Positions 31,523-42,324 of a DNA stretch of 64,000 nt are shown in pieces. The stretch comes from Subtercola sp. Z020. Lineage in GTDB: Bacteria; Actinomycetota; Actinomycetes; Actinomycetales; Microbacteriaceae. The stretch's first letter is position 1; each line of letters starts with the position of its first letter. The DNA is taken from the NCBI RefSeq assembly GCF_002931235.1, contig NZ_PSTT01000040.1, forward strand, positions 24,303-88,302, read 5' to 3'. Made by a program: the position numbers and the translations under genes. The notes under the pieces were generated by a model, which ran no database searches, was not told the origin of the DNA, and saw only the letters and a program-made list of their open reading frames with translations.

Positions 31523-32715
31523 CCACCCTTCGCCTGTTCACGTCCGAGTCCGTCACCGAAGGCCACCCCGACAAGATCTGCGACCAGATCTCCGACAGCA
31601 TCCTCGATGCCCTGCTGACCGTCGATCCGACGAGCCGGGTGGCCGTCGAGACGCTGGTGACCACAGGCCTCGTGCACGTCGCGGGCGAAGTGACGACCGA
31701 GGGGTACGTCGACATTCCCACGATCATCCGCGAGCGGGTGAACGCGATCGGCTACACCTCGTCAGACATCGGTTTCGACGGCAACAGCTGCGGCGTCTCG
31801 GTGTCCATCGGGGCGCAATCGCCCGACATCGCGCAGGGCGTCAACAACGCGTGGGAGACGCGGCAGGGCGTCGCCGACTCCGACCCGCTCGACCGCCAGG
31901 GCGCCGGCGACCAGGGCATCATGTTCGGCTTCGCGACCACCGAGACCCCCCAGCTGATGCCGCTGCCGATCTGGCTGGCGCACCGGCTCTCCGAGCGCCT
32001 CGCCGAGGTGCGCAGGACCGGGCAGCTCGACTACCTGCGACCCGACGGCAAGACGCAGGTCACCATCGGCTACGACGGGCTGGTCCCGCGCACGGTCGAG
32101 ACGGTGGTGCTCTCGACGCAGCACACCCCGAGCGTGTCGAGCGAGCAGCTCGAGCGCGACGTGGCCGAGCTGGTCATCCGTCCGGTGCTCGACGACGCCC
32201 CGCTCGACTCGGCGGCGGCGCAGTTGCTGATCAACCCCACCGGCCGGTTCGAGATCGGCGGGCCGCAGGGCGACGCCGGCGTCACCGGGCGCAAGATCAT
32301 CGTCGACACGTACGGTGGCGCGAGCAGGCACGGCGGCGGCGCCTTCAGCGGCAAAGACCCGTCGAAGGTCGACCGTTCGGCCGCCTACGCGATGCGCTGG
32401 GTGGCGAAGAACGCGGTCGCCGCCGGCTTCGCAGACAAGCTCGAGGTGCAGATCGCCTACGCGATCGGCAAGGCCGCCCCCGTCGGTCTCTACGTTGAGA
32501 CGTTCGGCACGAACCATGTGCCCGAGCAGCGCATCATCGAGGCCATCCGCCAGGTGTTCGACCTGCGGCCGGCCGCGATCATCCGCGACCTCGACCTGCT
32601 CCGCCCGATCTACGCCCAGACCGCGGCCTACGGCCACTTCGGCCGCGAGCTGCCCGACTTCACCTGGGAGCGCCTCGACCGCGTCGCAGACCTGCAGGCC
32701 GCCGCGGGGTTGTGA
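31519..32715 (+). CDS. metK: S-adenosylmethionine synthetase
   Basis: MetK makes S-adenosylmethionine from methionine and ATP. The 398-residue protein has the signature segments [20 protein letters not shown] at the N-terminus, [10 protein letters not shown] centrally and [19 protein letters not shown] in the last third, with catalytic His and Lys residues in place. The ATG is fixed by the 4-base overlap with coaBC and by AGGAG 4 bases before it. There is no room for a SAM riboswitch because translation is coupled to coaBC. The stop overlaps priA as GTGA. Confidence 0.97.
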   Translation: MTTLRLFTSESVTEGHPDKICDQISDSILDALLTVDPTSRVAVETLVTTGLVHVAGEVTTEGYVDIPTIIRERVNAIGYTSSDIGFDGNSCGVSVSIGAQSPDIAQGVNNAWETRQGVADSDPLDRQGAGDQGIMFGFATTETPQLMPLPIWLAHRLSERLAEVRRTGQLDYLRPDGKTQVTIGYDGLVPRTVETVVLSTQHTPSVSSEQLERDVAELVIRPVLDDAPLDSAAAQLLINPTGRFEIGGPQGDAGVTGRKIIVDTYGGASRHGGGAFSGKDPSKVDRSAAYAMRWVAKNAVAAGFADKLEVQIAYAIGKAAPVGLYVETFGTNHVPEQRIIEAIRQVFDLRPAAIIRDLDLLRPIYAQTAAYGHFGRELPDFTWERLDRVADLQAAAGL

Positions 32716-34997
32716 CCGCCGCCGAGCCCGCCCCGCCGCCCGCGGCCGCGTCGGCGCGTGCGGTGGCGCCGGTCGCGGTGGGGTCTGCGCCTGCCTCGGC
32801 CGACGCGGGCACCGTGGTGGCGCGTGTGATGCTCGAGTCGCCGCTGCCGCAGCTCGACCGGCTGTTCGACTACCGCATTCCCGCTGCGCTGCTGCAGGAT
32901 GCCCAGCCGGGCGTTCGCGTCAAGGTACCGTTGCGCTCGGCCGGCCGGGTGTCGCGGGCCTACATCATCGAGGTCACCAGCCATGCCGACTATGTGGGCA
33001 CGCTGAGCGACATCGAGGAGGTCGTGTCGCCGGTCCCCGTGCTGACCCCCGAGGTGTGGGAGCTCGCCCGCCGCGTCGCCACCCGTGCCGCGGGCAACGC
33101 GAGCGACGTCGTGCGCCTCGCCGTGCCGCCCCGCACGGTGCGCGTCGAAAAGGCCTGGCGCGCCCGCCAGGAGGCGGCAGAGGCCACCCGCGTCCAGCCC
33201 GCCGCGTCCCCTGGCCTCGCCACGCCGTCGGCACTCCCTTCTGCCACCGCCACCACCTCGGCACCAGCCGACCCCGCCACCACCCTCGAGACCGTCGCCG
33301 CCGACACCGCCACCACCCCCGCGACAGACGACGCCGACACCACCAGCACCACTGCCGCGGCGGCAGCCACCGGGGGCGGAGCGGGCGCCGCGACGGCGCC
33401 GAGCCCGGGCATCCGCGGGTACGGCGACCGCGTCGTCGAGGCGGCCCTCGCACAGCGGGCGCGGTTCGCGCTGACCGCGGTGCCGACCGTGCGGCAGACC
33501 GCGGAGGGCGCCTGGGTCGGCGCGTGGGCCGAGACGATGGCCGCCATGGCTGCCGTCACCCTCGGGCTCGGTCGATCATCCATTCTCGTCGTACCCGACT
33601 ACCGCGACCAAGAGCAGCTCGAGACCGCCCTCCGCGGGGCCGGAGTCGACGCCGCAAGCATCTCGCCCCTCGACGCCCACCAGACCAATCCCGAGCGCTA
33701 CGGACACTTCCTCGAGTGCCTCGAACCCGTTCCCCGCATCATCGTCGGCACCCGCTCGGCCGTCTACGCACCCGCCCACGAACTCGGCCTGATCGCCCTG
33801 TGGGACGAAGCCGACCCCCTGCACGACGAACCCCTCAGCCCCTACGTCAGTTCGCGTGACGCCGCGCTCGTGCGGCAGGAGCTGAGCGGCTCCGCCCTGG
33901 CGTTCGTGTCGCACGCCCGCAGCTCCGAGGTCGAACGGCTGGTCGAGATCGGCTTCCTCCGCGACATCGAGCAGAGCCCGCGGTTTCTGCCGAACGTCAT
34001 CCCGACCTCGGCGCAGGTCTCGAACGATCGGCTCGCGCAGTCCGCGCGCATCCCGTCGAGCGCCTGGAACGCCGCCCGCAAGGCCCTCGAGACCGGCCCG
34101 GTTCTCGTACAGGTCGCCCGCCCCGGTTATGCGCCCGTGCTCGCCTGCGCCAGCTGCAACAACCCGGCGCACTGCCTGGTCTGCGACGGCCCGCTCCGCA
34201 CCGCCACCCGCAACTCCCCGCCGTCGTGCGCGTGGTGCGGCGCCATCGCGGCGCAGTGGCAGTGCCGGCACTGCGAGGGCACGACGTTCCGTCTCGTGGG
34301 CCAGGGCAGCGCCCGCACCGCCGAAGACCTCGGCCGCGCGTTTCCCTCCACCCGCATCATCGTCAGCGACGGCACCCGTTCGCTCGGCGACGTGGGGTCG
34401 GCCCCCGCCCTGGTGATCGCGACGCGCGGCGCGGAACCGGTCGCGGCGGGCGGCTACCGGGCCGTTCTCCTGCTCGACGGCGAACGGATGCTCGCCCGCG
34501 AGTCGCTCACGGTCGCCGAGGACTGCCTGCGCTGGTGGTCGAACGCGATCGCCCTCGCGGCCCCACGCGCCCCCGCCATCATCGTCGGCGTCGGCGGCGA
34601 ACTCGCCCGCACCCTCGTCACCTGGCAGCACAACCGTTTCGCCAGCGCCGAGCTCGCCGACAGGCGCCGCCTGCGCTTTCCGCCCGCCGTGCGCATCGCG
34701 ACGGTGCGGGGCACGCCCGAGGCGGTCTCCCGGGCCGTCGCCGAGCTCCACGATTCGGTGCAGGGCGAAGACAGCGCGAAGATAGACGTGCTCGGCCCTG
34801 TGCCCGAGGAGGCCGACGACTTCGTGCGTTCCATCGTGCGGTTCGACTACTCCGTGGGTGCTCTGGTCGCCTCGACCCTGCGAGCGGCGGTCATCAAGAA
34901 CGCGACGAGCCGCCGCAAGATCCCCGGCAAACCCGCCAACTACCGCCCGCCACCCACCCTGAGGGTGCGGTTCGACGACTTGGAGATCCTCGATTGA
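32712..34997 (+). CDS. priA: Primosomal protein N' (PriA), helicase-degenerate
   Basis: PriA-family protein of replication restart, 761 residues. The N-terminal DNA-binding domain is preserved ([27 protein letters not shown]), as is the cysteine-rich zinc region ([26 protein letters not shown]). The ATPase core is eroded. The Walker A loop expected near residue 255 is replaced by a sequence with no GxGKT. The DEAH-type Walker B reads [15 protein letters not shown]. Actinobacterial PriA proteins are commonly annotated as lacking helicase activity, and this one fits. A Thr/Ala-rich low-complexity stretch of about 60 residues (155-230) separates the domains. GTG start overlaps metK. Stop overlaps fmt as TTGA. 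Confidence 0.9.
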   Translation: MTAAEPAPPPAAASARAVAPVAVGSAPASADAGTVVARVMLESPLPQLDRLFDYRIPAALLQDAQPGVRVKVPLRSAGRVSRAYIIEVTSHADYVGTLSDIEEVVSPVPVLTPEVWELARRVATRAAGNASDVVRLAVPPRTVRVEKAWRARQEAAEATRVQPAASPGLATPSALPSATATTSAPADPATTLETVAADTATTPATDDADTTSTTAAAAATGGGAGAATAPSPGIRGYGDRVVEAALAQRARFALTAVPTVRQTAEGAWVGAWAETMAAMAAVTLGLGRSSILVVPDYRDQEQLETALRGAGVDAASISPLDAHQTNPERYGHFLECLEPVPRIIVGTRSAVYAPAHELGLIALWDEADPLHDEPLSPYVSSRDAALVRQELSGSALAFVSHARSSEVERLVEIGFLRDIEQSPRFLPNVIPTSAQVSNDRLAQSARIPSSAWNAARKALETGPVLVQVARPGYAPVLACASCNNPAHCLVCDGPLRTATRNSPPSCAWCGAIAAQWQCRHCEGTTFRLVGQGSARTAEDLGRAFPSTRIIVSDGTRSLGDVGSAPALVIATRGAEPVAAGGYRAVLLLDGERMLARESLTVAEDCLRWWSNAIALAAPRAPAIIVGVGGELARTLVTWQHNRFASAELADRRRLRFPPAVRIATVRGTPEAVSRAVAELHDSVQGEDSAKIDVLGPVPEEADDFVRSIVRFDYSVGALVASTLRAAVIKNATSRRKIPGKPANYRPPPTLRVRFDDLEILD

Positions 34998-35914
34998 GAC
35001 TGGTTTTCGCCGGAACCCCCGAGGTCGCGGCCCCCACCCTCCGCCGGTTGGCCGCCGAGCACGAGGTCGTCGCTGTCATCACGCGAACGGATGCCGCCCA
35101 GGGCCGCAAGCGGGTGCTCACCCCGTCGCCCGTGGCCGGTGTCGCAGAAGATCTCGGCATCCCGGTCATCAAGACGAACCGCCTCGACGACCGGGTGACG
35201 GCCGAGATCGCTGCGCTCGAACCGGAGCTCGGCGTGATCGTGGCGTACGGCGGGTTCGTGCGCGAGCCGCTGCTCAGCACCCCACGCCTCGGCTGGATCA
35301 ACCTGCACTTCTCGCTGCTGCCGCGCTGGCGCGGCGCCGCACCGGTGCAGCACGCCGTCATCGCAGGTGACGCGGTGACGGGGGCATCCGTCTTCCAACT
35401 GGTCGCGGGAATGGATGCCGGACCGATCTTCCAGACGCTCAGAACGCCGATCGGGGCGCACCAGACCGCCGGCAGCCTGCTCGACGCTCTCGCCGACGAG
35501 GGCGCCGGGCTCATCGCCGAGGTGGTCGACGGGCTCGCGGCCTCGACCGCCGTCGCCACCGAGCAGACGGGGGAGCCGACCCTCGCGCCGAAGCTCAGCC
35601 TCGAGGACGCCCGGCTCGACTGGCGGCAGGGTTCGGCGGAGGTCTACCAGCGCCTGCGCGGCGTGACGCCCGAACCCGGGGCGTTCACCACGATTGCGGG
35701 GGAGCGCTTCAAGATCCTCGAGGCGGAGCCCGCGCGCGACACGCCGCCGCTGGAGCCCGGGCACATCCGTCTCGTCGACCGGTCACCGCTGGTCGGCACC
35801 GCGGATGCGCCGCTGCGGCTTCTGCGCGTGCAACCGGCGGGCAAGAAGGCGATGGCGGCGGCAGACTGGTGGCGCGGGGTCTCCGAGCAGACGGATGAGG
35901 TGGTGGCGGAGTGA
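34994..35914 (+). CDS. fmt: Methionyl-tRNA formyltransferase
   Basis: Fmt formylates initiator Met-tRNA using 10-formyl-THF. The 306-residue protein has [17 protein letters not shown], the formyl-THF signature [18 protein letters not shown] with catalytic Asn/His, and the Asp in GMDAGPIF. The C-terminal OB-like domain is present. The start is TTG at 34994. GGAG lies upstream, TTGA overlaps the priA stop, and the next residues ([11 protein letters not shown]) are the conserved N-terminus. The stop overlaps rsmB as GTGA. Confidence 0.94.
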   Translation: MRLVFAGTPEVAAPTLRRLAAEHEVVAVITRTDAAQGRKRVLTPSPVAGVAEDLGIPVIKTNRLDDRVTAEIAALEPELGVIVAYGGFVREPLLSTPRLGWINLHFSLLPRWRGAAPVQHAVIAGDAVTGASVFQLVAGMDAGPIFQTLRTPIGAHQTAGSLLDALADEGAGLIAEVVDGLAASTAVATEQTGEPTLAPKLSLEDARLDWRQGSAEVYQRLRGVTPEPGAFTTIAGERFKILEAEPARDTPPLEPGHIRLVDRSPLVGTADAPLRLLRVQPAGKKAMAAADWWRGVSEQTDEVVAE

Positions 35915-37569
35915 GCGGCACGAACGGCAACGGCGGCACATTCGGAGGCGGCACAGGCGGTGGCGGGTCGCAGCCCGAACGCCCCAAGCACGGGCGGAGC
36001 GGCGCGAACCAGGGCCGCGGTGCGGCACCTGCGCGTGGCGGCGCCAGCAGGGACAGGGGCCGCGGGCACGGCACCGGCCGCGACCGCTCGGGTACAGCGC
36101 CCGGCCCCCGCGAGCGCACCCAGAGCGGCACCGCCGTGCAGCCCGCCCGTCGTATCGCGTACGAAGTCATCCGTGCGGTGCGCGAAGACGACGCCTACGC
36201 GAACCTGCTGCTGCCCACGAAGCTCGCGCGCGCAAAACTCAACACGGCCGACGCCGGACTCGCCACCGAACTGACCTACGGCACGCTCCGGCTGCGCGGC
36301 TACTACGACCGGGTCATCGAGCTGGCGGCGAACCGACGCATCGACGAGATCGATGGCCCCCTCGTCGACGTTCTCGAGCTCGCCGCACACCAGCTGCTCT
36401 CGCTGCGCGTCGCGAGCCACGCCGCCGTCAACGAGGCCGTCGAGCTGGCCCGGGTGGTCGGCTCCCGGTCGTCGACCGGTTTCGTGAACGGAGTGCTCCG
36501 CACGATCACCCGCTCGACCCCCGAGCAGTGGCAGGACCGCGTGCTGCTGAGCGCCGAGGGCGAAGACGGTCGGCTCGAAGTGCTGTACTCGCATCCGGCC
36601 TGGATCGTGCGCGCCTTCCGCCGCGCCCTGCTCACCGACGCCGCGCCCACCGCGCCTGTCGCCGACACGGCCGCCACCCCCACCTCCGCAGACCGCGCAG
36701 CGATCGCCGAGGTCGACCTCGTCGCCCTGCTCGAGGCCGACAACGAGCCCGCGCGCCTCGGCCTGATCGCCCTCCCGGGCCTCGCCGACCGCGACGCCAT
36801 CACCGCAGACGGGCATCCCTCGCCCTACTCGCCCTTCGGCTTCATCACCGATTCGGGCGACCCCCGCGACATCCCGCAGGTCGAAACGGGCACCGTGCGC
36901 GTACAGGACGAGGGTTCGCAGCTCGTGGCCCTCGCGCTCACCCGCGCCCGGCCGGTCGAAGCCGGCGAGCGCTGGCTCGACCTCTGCGCCGGGCCCGGCG
37001 GCAAATCCGCTGTGCTCGCCGCCGAAGCGCGCGAGGGCGGCGCCACCCTGACCGCGAACGAACCCGTGCGCGCGCGGGCAGAGCTCGTACGGAACGCCCT
37101 CGCCGCCATCCCCGACCCGCCCGAGGTGTGGGAGCTCGACGGCACCACCGTCGGCGAGAGCCACCCGGCCGAGTTCGACCGCATCCTCGTCGACGCGCCC
37201 TGCACCGGCCTCGGTGCCCTGCGCCGCCGTCCCGAGGCGCGCTGGCGCAAGTCGCCGAAAGACGTCGCAGAGCTCGTCGCGCTGCAGTCCCGCCTCATCG
37301 ACGCGGCTGTCGCGGCGCTGAAGCCCGGCGGCATCCTCGCCTACGTCACCTGCTCGCCGCACGTCGCCGAGACGCGCGGGCAGGCGACGGATGCCCTGCG
37401 GCGCCATGCCGGGGTGCTCGAACCCCTCGCCACCCAGGCCACGCTGCAGCACCTCGCCGACGCCCCGCTGGCCCTCGGTACCGACCCCACCCAGGCGCAG
37501 CTCTGGCCGCACGTGCACGGCACCGACGCCATGTTCATCGCCCTCTTCCAGAAGAGCCCCGCCGCCTGA
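35911..37569 (+). CDS. rsmB: 16S rRNA (cytosine-967) methyltransferase RsmB-like
   Basis: A Sun/RsmB family m5C methyltransferase of 552 residues. The first ~78 residues are a Gly/Arg/Ser-rich, probably disordered RNA-binding extension. A NusB-like domain follows (about 80-205, [19 protein letters not shown]). The SAM-dependent domain has [19 protein letters not shown], the catalytic Cys motif [15 protein letters not shown], and TCSPH with the second Cys. The NusB-like domain marks RsmB rather than RsmF. GTG start overlaps fmt, giving the common fmt-rsmB pair. A GC hairpin follows the stop. Confidence 0.93.
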   Translation: MSGTNGNGGTFGGGTGGGGSQPERPKHGRSGANQGRGAAPARGGASRDRGRGHGTGRDRSGTAPGPRERTQSGTAVQPARRIAYEVIRAVREDDAYANLLLPTKLARAKLNTADAGLATELTYGTLRLRGYYDRVIELAANRRIDEIDGPLVDVLELAAHQLLSLRVASHAAVNEAVELARVVGSRSSTGFVNGVLRTITRSTPEQWQDRVLLSAEGEDGRLEVLYSHPAWIVRAFRRALLTDAAPTAPVADTAATPTSADRAAIAEVDLVALLEADNEPARLGLIALPGLADRDAITADGHPSPYSPFGFITDSGDPRDIPQVETGTVRVQDEGSQLVALALTRARPVEAGERWLDLCAGPGGKSAVLAAEAREGGATLTANEPVRARAELVRNALAAIPDPPEVWELDGTTVGESHPAEFDRILVDAPCTGLGALRRRPEARWRKSPKDVAELVALQSRLIDAAVAALKPGGILAYVTCSPHVAETRGQATDALRRHAGVLEPLATQATLQHLADAPLALGTDPTQAQLWPHVHGTDAMFIALFQKSPAA

Positions 37570-37570
37570 T

Positions 37571-37620
37571 CCCTCCCGCTCGCCGCGCTCGGCCAACCCC
37601 GGGCGCGGCGAGCGAGGGGG
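37571..37620 (+). terminator. Hairpin after rsmB
   Basis: CGCTCGCCGCGC (37577-37588) pairs perfectly with GCGCGGCGAGCG (37603-37614), and outer CCCTC/GAGGGG-type pairs extend the stem. It begins 2 bases after the rsmB stop and lacks a T-run. It probably ends the coaBC-metK-priA-fmt-rsmB transcript. Confidence 0.55.
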
Positions 37621-37726
37621 CGCAAAACGTCCCTCCGGCCCCGGGATCACGACGATATGCGTCCCCTCGATCATCGCGGCAGAGCGCGCGACGCGCGCCG
37701 CAGAGGCAGGCGCGGGGGCGCCCGGC

Positions 37727-37732
37727 TAGGCT
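37727..37732 (+). promoter_or_regulatory. -10 box of a probable leaderless rpe promoter
   Basis: TAGGCT followed by 7 bases and GTG at 37740. No ribosome-binding sequence intervenes, so transcription and translation probably begin at the same base. Confidence 0.55.
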
Positions 37733-37739
37733 GAAAGAC

Positions 37740-38402
37740 GTGCCCGTGAGAATCGACCCCAGCATCCTTGCCGCCGACTTCGCGAACCTCGAGAGCGAGA
37801 TCGCGCGGGTGGCGAGCGCCGACCTGATCCATGTCGATGTCATGGACAACCACTTCGTGCCGAACCTGACCCTCGGCATCCCCGTCGTCGAGAGCCTGCA
37901 GCGCGTCTCGCCGCTGCCCCTCGACCTGCATCTCATGATCACCGACGCCGACCACTGGGCCCCCGTGTACGCCGAGACCGGCGCCTACTCGGTCACCTTC
38001 CATGCCGAGGCGGCGACGGATGCCGTTGCCACCGCCCGGCGCCTGCGGGAGATCGGCGCCCGCGCCGGCCTCGCGGTGAAACCCGGCACAGACATCGCCC
38101 CCTACCTCGACCTCCTCGCCGAATTCGACATGCTGCTGATCATGACGGTCGAGCCCGGATTCGGCGGCCAGTCGTTCATGGCCGACACGATGCCGAAGCT
38201 CGCCCAGGCCCATGCAGCCGTGGCGAAGAGCGGCCTCGACGTCTGGCTCCAGGTCGACGGCGGCATCAGCGAGAAGACGATCGAGATCGCCGCAGCGGCA
38301 GGCGCCGACACCTTCGTCGCCGGGTCGAGCGTGTTCGGCGCAGAGAACGCAGCGGCCCAGATCGACCTGCTGCGCGAGCTCGCCGCGAAACACAGCCACT
38401 AA
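37740..38402 (+). CDS. rpe: Ribulose-phosphate 3-epimerase
   Basis: Rpe interconverts ribulose 5-phosphate and xylulose 5-phosphate in the pentose phosphate pathway. The 220-residue TIM barrel shows [34 protein letters not shown] (metal and catalytic Asp), [25 protein letters not shown] and QVDGGIS. GTG 37740 is chosen from the leaderless promoter spacing. GTG 37746 is an alternative two codons on. The stop codon TAA is built into the -10 box of the hisE promoter. Confidence 0.95.
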   Translation: MPVRIDPSILAADFANLESEIARVASADLIHVDVMDNHFVPNLTLGIPVVESLQRVSPLPLDLHLMITDADHWAPVYAETGAYSVTFHAEAATDAVATARRLREIGARAGLAVKPGTDIAPYLDLLAEFDMLLIMTVEPGFGGQSFMADTMPKLAQAHAAVAKSGLDVWLQVDGGISEKTIEIAAAAGADTFVAGSSVFGAENAAAQIDLLRELAAKHSH

Positions 38403-38405
38403 TCT
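38400..38405 (+). promoter_or_regulatory. -10 box of a probable leaderless hisE promoter
   Basis: TAATCT overlaps the rpe stop codon (TAA) and is followed by 6 bases and the hisE GTG at 38412. There is no Shine-Dalgarno sequence. This would be the main promoter of the his-trp run. Confidence 0.55.
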
Positions 38406-38411
38406 AGAAGT

Positions 38412-38675
38412 GTGAAGACCTTCGACACCCTGTTCGAGGAGCTCGGCGAGAAGCAGAGACTCCGGCCCGAGGGCTCCGGCACCGTGCGCGAGCTCGACGC
38501 CGGCGTGCACGCCATCGGCAAGAAGATTGTCGAAGAGGCCGCCGAGGTGTGGATGGCGGCTGAGTTCCAGAGCCTCGACGAGACGGCCGAAGAGATCTCG
38601 CAGCTGCTCTACCATCTGCAGGTGATGATGCTGGCGAAGGGCCTGAGCCCCGCCGACGTCTACAAGCACCTCTGA
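38412..38675 (+). CDS. hisE: Phosphoribosyl-ATP pyrophosphatase
   Basis: HisE hydrolyses phosphoribosyl-ATP to phosphoribosyl-AMP, the second step of histidine synthesis. The 87-residue all-helical MazG-like protein carries the metal-binding [15 protein letters not shown] and the second acidic helix [18 protein letters not shown]. The GTG start follows from the leaderless promoter spacing. hisG follows 23 bases downstream, and the order hisE-hisG is typical of actinobacteria. Confidence 0.96.
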   Translation: MKTFDTLFEELGEKQRLRPEGSGTVRELDAGVHAIGKKIVEEAAEVWMAAEFQSLDETAEEISQLLYHLQVMMLAKGLSPADVYKHL

Positions 38676-38698
38676 CCACACCCCACGAAAGACCACTG

Positions 38699-39538
38699 AT
38701 GCTGAAAATCGCGGTACCCAACAAGGGTTCGCTGTCGGAGACCGCTGCCCAGATGCTCGCGGAGGCCGGGTACCACGGCCGCCGCGACCCGCGTGAGCTC
38801 GTCACCGCCGACCCCACGAACAACGTGGAGTTCTTCTACCTGCGCCCCCGCGACATCGCGACGTACGTGGGTTCGGGCGCTCTCGACGTGGGCATCACGG
38901 GCCGTGACCTGCTGCTCGACTCCGAGTCGCCGGCCACCGAGGTCGCCGAGCTCGACTTCGGCGGGTCGACCTTCCGGTTCGCCGCCCCCGCGGGCGAGTT
39001 CAGCGAGTTGCACCAGCTGCAGGGCCGACGGGTCGCCACAAGCTACCCGGGCCTGGTCGGAGCGTTCCTCGCCCAGACGAACGTCACCGCGACCCTCGTC
39101 AAGCTCGACGGCGCCGTCGAATCGGCAGTTCGCCTCGGCGTGGCGGATGCCGTGGCCGACGTCGTCTCGACGGGCAGCACGCTGCGGAAGGCCGGCCTCG
39201 AGATCTTCGGTCCGGTCATCCTGCAGTCGACCGCCGTTCTCATCTCCTCCGGCGCACAGAGCGCGGGCGCAGACACGCTGCTCCGCCGGCTGCAGGGTGT
39301 GCTCGTCGCCCGCCAGTACGTGCTGATGGACTACGACGTGCCCCGCGCCCACCTCGACGCGGCCACCGCGATCACGCCCGGCATCGAGTCGCCGACGATC
39401 TCGCCGCTGGCCGACCCCGACTGGGTCGCCGTGCGCTCCATGGTGCCGCGCGCAGAGACGAACCTCGTGATGGACTCCCTCTGGGAGGTCGGGGCGCGCG
39501 CCATCCTGGTCAGCCCGATCCACGCCGCGAGGCTGTGA
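38699..39538 (+). CDS. hisG: ATP phosphoribosyltransferase, long form
   Basis: HisG commits ATP and PRPP to histidine synthesis and is feedback-inhibited by histidine. The 279-residue length shows the long form with a C-terminal ACT-like regulatory domain (about 205-279), so no HisZ partner is needed. Recognisable parts are [29 protein letters not shown], and the PRPP loop [20 protein letters not shown]. One base separates its stop from hisF. Confidence 0.96.
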   Translation: MLKIAVPNKGSLSETAAQMLAEAGYHGRRDPRELVTADPTNNVEFFYLRPRDIATYVGSGALDVGITGRDLLLDSESPATEVAELDFGGSTFRFAAPAGEFSELHQLQGRRVATSYPGLVGAFLAQTNVTATLVKLDGAVESAVRLGVADAVADVVSTGSTLRKAGLEIFGPVILQSTAVLISSGAQSAGADTLLRRLQGVLVARQYVLMDYDVPRAHLDAATAITPGIESPTISPLADPDWVAVRSMVPRAETNLVMDSLWEVGARAILVSPIHAARL

Positions 39539-39539
39539 G

Positions 39540-40301
39540 ATGACCCTCGCCGTACGCGTCATCCCGTGCCTCGACGTGGCCGCCGGTCGCGTCGTCAAGG
39601 GCGTCAACTTCGAGAACCTGCGCGACGCGGGCGACCCCGTCGAACTCGCTCGGCTCTACGCGGCGCAGGGGGCCGACGAGATCACCTTCCTCGACGTCAC
39701 CGCAACGGTCGACGAGCGCGCGACCACCTACGACATCGTGCGGCAGACGGCCGAGCAGGTCTTCATCCCGCTCACGGTCGGCGGGGGAGTGCGCTCCGCC
39801 GAAGACGTCGCGCGCCTGCTGGCGAGCGGCGCCGACAAGGTGGGGGTCAACAGCGCGGCCATCGCCCGCCCCGAACTTCTCGGCGAGATCGCCGACCGGT
39901 TCGGCGCCCAGGTGCTCGTGCTCTCGCTCGACGTCAAACGGGCATCCGGTACCGAGTCGGGCTTCGTCGTCACGACGCACGGCGGTCGCCGCGAGACGAC
40001 TCTGGATGCCCTGGCCTGGGCCCAGCGCGCGATCGAACTCGGCGCAGGTGAACTGCTCGTCAACTCGATCGACGCCGACGGCACCAAAGACGGCTACGAC
40101 CTGGAGCTGATCCGCCTCATGAAGGGGCTCAGCAGTGTTCCGGTCATCGCCTCGGGCGGCGCAGGAAAGGTCGAGGACTTCCCCGAGGCGATCGCGGCCG
40201 GCGCAGACGCCGTGCTCGCGGCATCCGTGTTCCACAACCGGGAACTGACGATCGGCGACGTGAAGGCCGCCCTGGCGACGAGTGGAGTGACGGTTCGATG
40301 A
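39540..40301 (+). CDS. hisF: Imidazole glycerol phosphate synthase, cyclase subunit
   Basis: HisF uses ammonia from HisH to form IGP and AICAR. The 253-residue barrel has [19 protein letters not shown] with the first catalytic Asp, and LSLDVKR with the second. Phosphate sites [10 protein letters not shown] and [11 protein letters not shown] are also present. hisH, hisA, hisB, hisC and hisD are not in the window and must lie elsewhere. The stop overlaps hisI as ATGA. Confidence 0.97.
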   Translation: MTLAVRVIPCLDVAAGRVVKGVNFENLRDAGDPVELARLYAAQGADEITFLDVTATVDERATTYDIVRQTAEQVFIPLTVGGGVRSAEDVARLLASGADKVGVNSAAIARPELLGEIADRFGAQVLVLSLDVKRASGTESGFVVTTHGGRRETTLDALAWAQRAIELGAGELLVNSIDADGTKDGYDLELIRLMKGLSSVPVIASGGAGKVEDFPEAIAAGADAVLAASVFHNRELTIGDVKAALATSGVTVR

Positions 40302-40750
40302 GCGACCAGGCGACACCGGCCCTCCCGCTCGACGTCGAATCGGTCATCGCGCGTGCGCACTTCGACGAGAAGGGGCTTCTGCCGGCGGTGATCCAGCAGT
40401 TCGACAGCCGCGAAGTGCTGATGCTCGGCTACATGGATGCCGAGGCCCTCCGCCGCACGTACACGACCGGCCGCGTGACATTCTGGTCGCGCTCACGGCA
40501 GGAGTACTGGCGAAAGGGCGACACCTCCGGCCACGCGCAGTACGTGCACGACGCCGCCCTGGACTGCGATGGAGATACCCTTCTCGTACAGGTCGACCAG
40601 GTCGGCGTGGCCTGCCACACCGGCACGCGAACCTGCTTCGACGCAGACCACCTCGCCCCGGCCGTCGGCACCCCCCGGCCCGCGACGGACACCCACGACA
40701 CGACTGACACCCACGACACGACTGACACCCACGACACGACAGGCGGATGA
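40298..40750 (+). CDS. hisI: Phosphoribosyl-AMP cyclohydrolase
   Basis: HisI opens the adenine ring of phosphoribosyl-AMP. The 150-residue protein has the substrate motif [18 protein letters not shown] and the zinc/magnesium cysteines in [15 protein letters not shown] and [11 protein letters not shown]. It lacks a HisE domain, and hisE is separate here. The last 25 residues are an acidic/Thr tail with three DTHDTT units from an 18-bp repeat. The stop overlaps trpE as ATGA, tying histidine and tryptophan genes in one coupled run. Confidence 0.95.
   Translation: MSDQATPALPLDVESVIARAHFDEKGLLPAVIQQFDSREVLMLGYMDAEALRRTYTTGRVTFWSRSRQEYWRKGDTSGHAQYVHDAALDCDGDTLLVQVDQVGVACHTGTRTCFDADHLAPAVGTPRPATDTHDTTDTHDTTDTHDTTGG
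40688..40741 (+). repeat. 18-bp x 3 tandem repeat at the hisI 3' end
   Basis: Three copies of GACACCCACGACACGACT (the last ends in A) encode the DTHDTT units just before the hisI stop and 6 bases before the trpE ATG. Copies are otherwise identical, suggesting recent expansion. Confidence 0.95.
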
Positions 40751-42324
40751 CGGCGATGGCAGAACCCCGCACCACCACGACGACCCGCGACGAGTTCGAC
40801 ACCCTGCTCGACAGCCATCGCGTTCTGCCGGTCATCCGCACCCTCTTCGCCGACGGTGAGACGCCGGTGGGCATCTACCGCAAGCTGAGCGACAACCGGC
40901 CGGGCACCTTCCTGCTCGAGTCGGCCGCGCAGGGCGGCGTCTGGTCGCGGTTCTCCTTCATCGGCGTGTCGAGCTACGGCGTGCTGAGCGCCGACGGTGA
41001 CCGCGCGGTCTGGATGGGGTCGGGTCTGAACACCGCGCGCGCCTTCCCGCACGGCATGCCCTCCGGGCCGCTCGAAGCCCTCGCCGAGCTCTACGAGGAG
41101 TGGAAGACGCCCGCGATCCCCGGGCACCCCCCGCTCACCGGGGGCCTCGTCGGCTTTCTCGGCTGGGAGACCGTTCGCCAGATCGAGCGCCTCCCGAACC
41201 GCCCACCGGCCGACTTCCCGATGCCGAGCCAGGCCCTCTCGTTCGTCTCCGACCTGATCGCTGTCGACCACCTGCTCGGCACGGTCATCCTCGTCTCCAC
41301 CGTTCTCGCCGACGGTGACGCCGGCCGGGGTTCGGGTGACTCGGGCGGCAGAGGCGCCGACGCCGACGAACTGTGGCGGGATGCCCAGGCCCGACTCGAC
41401 TCGATGCAGCACCGGCTCTCCCGGCCCGCGGAGGCCTGGCTCGCCGATGCCGACTTCAGCCTGGCGGCGGCTCCGGATGCGCGCACCACGAAGCCGGAGT
41501 TCCTCGCCTCTATCGACGTGGCCAAGCAGCACATCGTCGACGGCGACATCTTCCAGGTCGTCATCGCCCAGCGTTTCGACCTCGAGTGCACGGCCGATCC
41601 GATCGACGTCTACCGGGTACTCCGCACGCTGAATCCGAGCCCGTACCTCTACCTGCTGAACCTCGAATCGCCCGCGCGCGAACCCTACGCGATTGTCGGG
41701 TCGAGCCCCGAGGCGCTGGTCAAGGTCGGTGACGGCAAGGCGTTCACGCACCCCATCGCGGGTTCCCGCCCCCGTGGCGGCACTGTCGACGACGATCTCG
41801 CCCTCGAGACCGATCTGCTCGCCGACCCGAAGGAGCGCGCCGAGCACCTGATGCTGGTCGACCTCGCCCGCAACGACCTGCTGAAGGTGTGCCGGGCGGG
41901 CTCCGTCGAGGTGACCGAGTTCATGCGCATCGAACGATTCAGCCACATCATGCACATCGTGTCGTCTGTCGAGGGCGATCTGGCTCCGGATGTCACGGCC
42001 ATCGACGTCTTTCGCGCCACGTTCCCCGCCGGCACCCTCTCCGGTGCGCCCAAGCCGCGCGCGATGCAGATCATCGACGAGCTGGAACCCGCCCAGCGCG
42101 GGCTCTACGGCGGAGTGGTCGGCTACTTCGACTTCGCCGGCGACGCCGACCTCGCCATCGCGATCCGCACCGCCGTCATCCAGAACGGTGTGGCCCGGGT
42201 GCAGGCCGGCGGCGGCCTCGTGGCCGACTCCGACCCCGACTCCGAATTCCTCGAGTCCCAGAACAAGGCGGCCGCACCGCTCCGCGCGGTGGCCATCGCG
42301 AACGCCATGACGAGGGTCGGATGA
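40747..42324 (+). CDS. trpE: Anthranilate synthase component I
   Basis: TrpE makes anthranilate from chorismate with ammonia from a TrpG subunit. The 525-residue protein has the tryptophan feedback site LLESAAQGG near residue 57. The chorismate-binding C-terminal half contains [41 protein letters not shown] and [12 protein letters not shown]. TrpG and TrpD genes are not in this run. There is no leader peptide or attenuator, because the ATG overlaps the hisI stop. Stop overlaps the next gene. Confidence 0.96.
   Translation: MTAMAEPRTTTTTRDEFDTLLDSHRVLPVIRTLFADGETPVGIYRKLSDNRPGTFLLESAAQGGVWSRFSFIGVSSYGVLSADGDRAVWMGSGLNTARAFPHGMPSGPLEALAELYEEWKTPAIPGHPPLTGGLVGFLGWETVRQIERLPNRPPADFPMPSQALSFVSDLIAVDHLLGTVILVSTVLADGDAGRGSGDSGGRGADADELWRDAQARLDSMQHRLSRPAEAWLADADFSLAAAPDARTTKPEFLASIDVAKQHIVDGDIFQVVIAQRFDLECTADPIDVYRVLRTLNPSPYLYLLNLESPAREPYAIVGSSPEALVKVGDGKAFTHPIAGSRPRGGTVDDDLALETDLLADPKERAEHLMLVDLARNDLLKVCRAGSVEVTEFMRIERFSHIMHIVSSVEGDLAPDVTAIDVFRATFPAGTLSGAPKPRAMQIIDELEPAQRGLYGGVVGYFDFAGDADLAIAIRTAVIQNGVARVQAGGGLVADSDPDSEFLESQNKAAAPLRAVAIANAMTRVG

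Noticed and set aside
40600..40747. Trp leader peptide or attenuator before trpE
   Set aside because: No run of Trp codons and no terminator/antiterminator pair. trpE is coupled directly to hisI.
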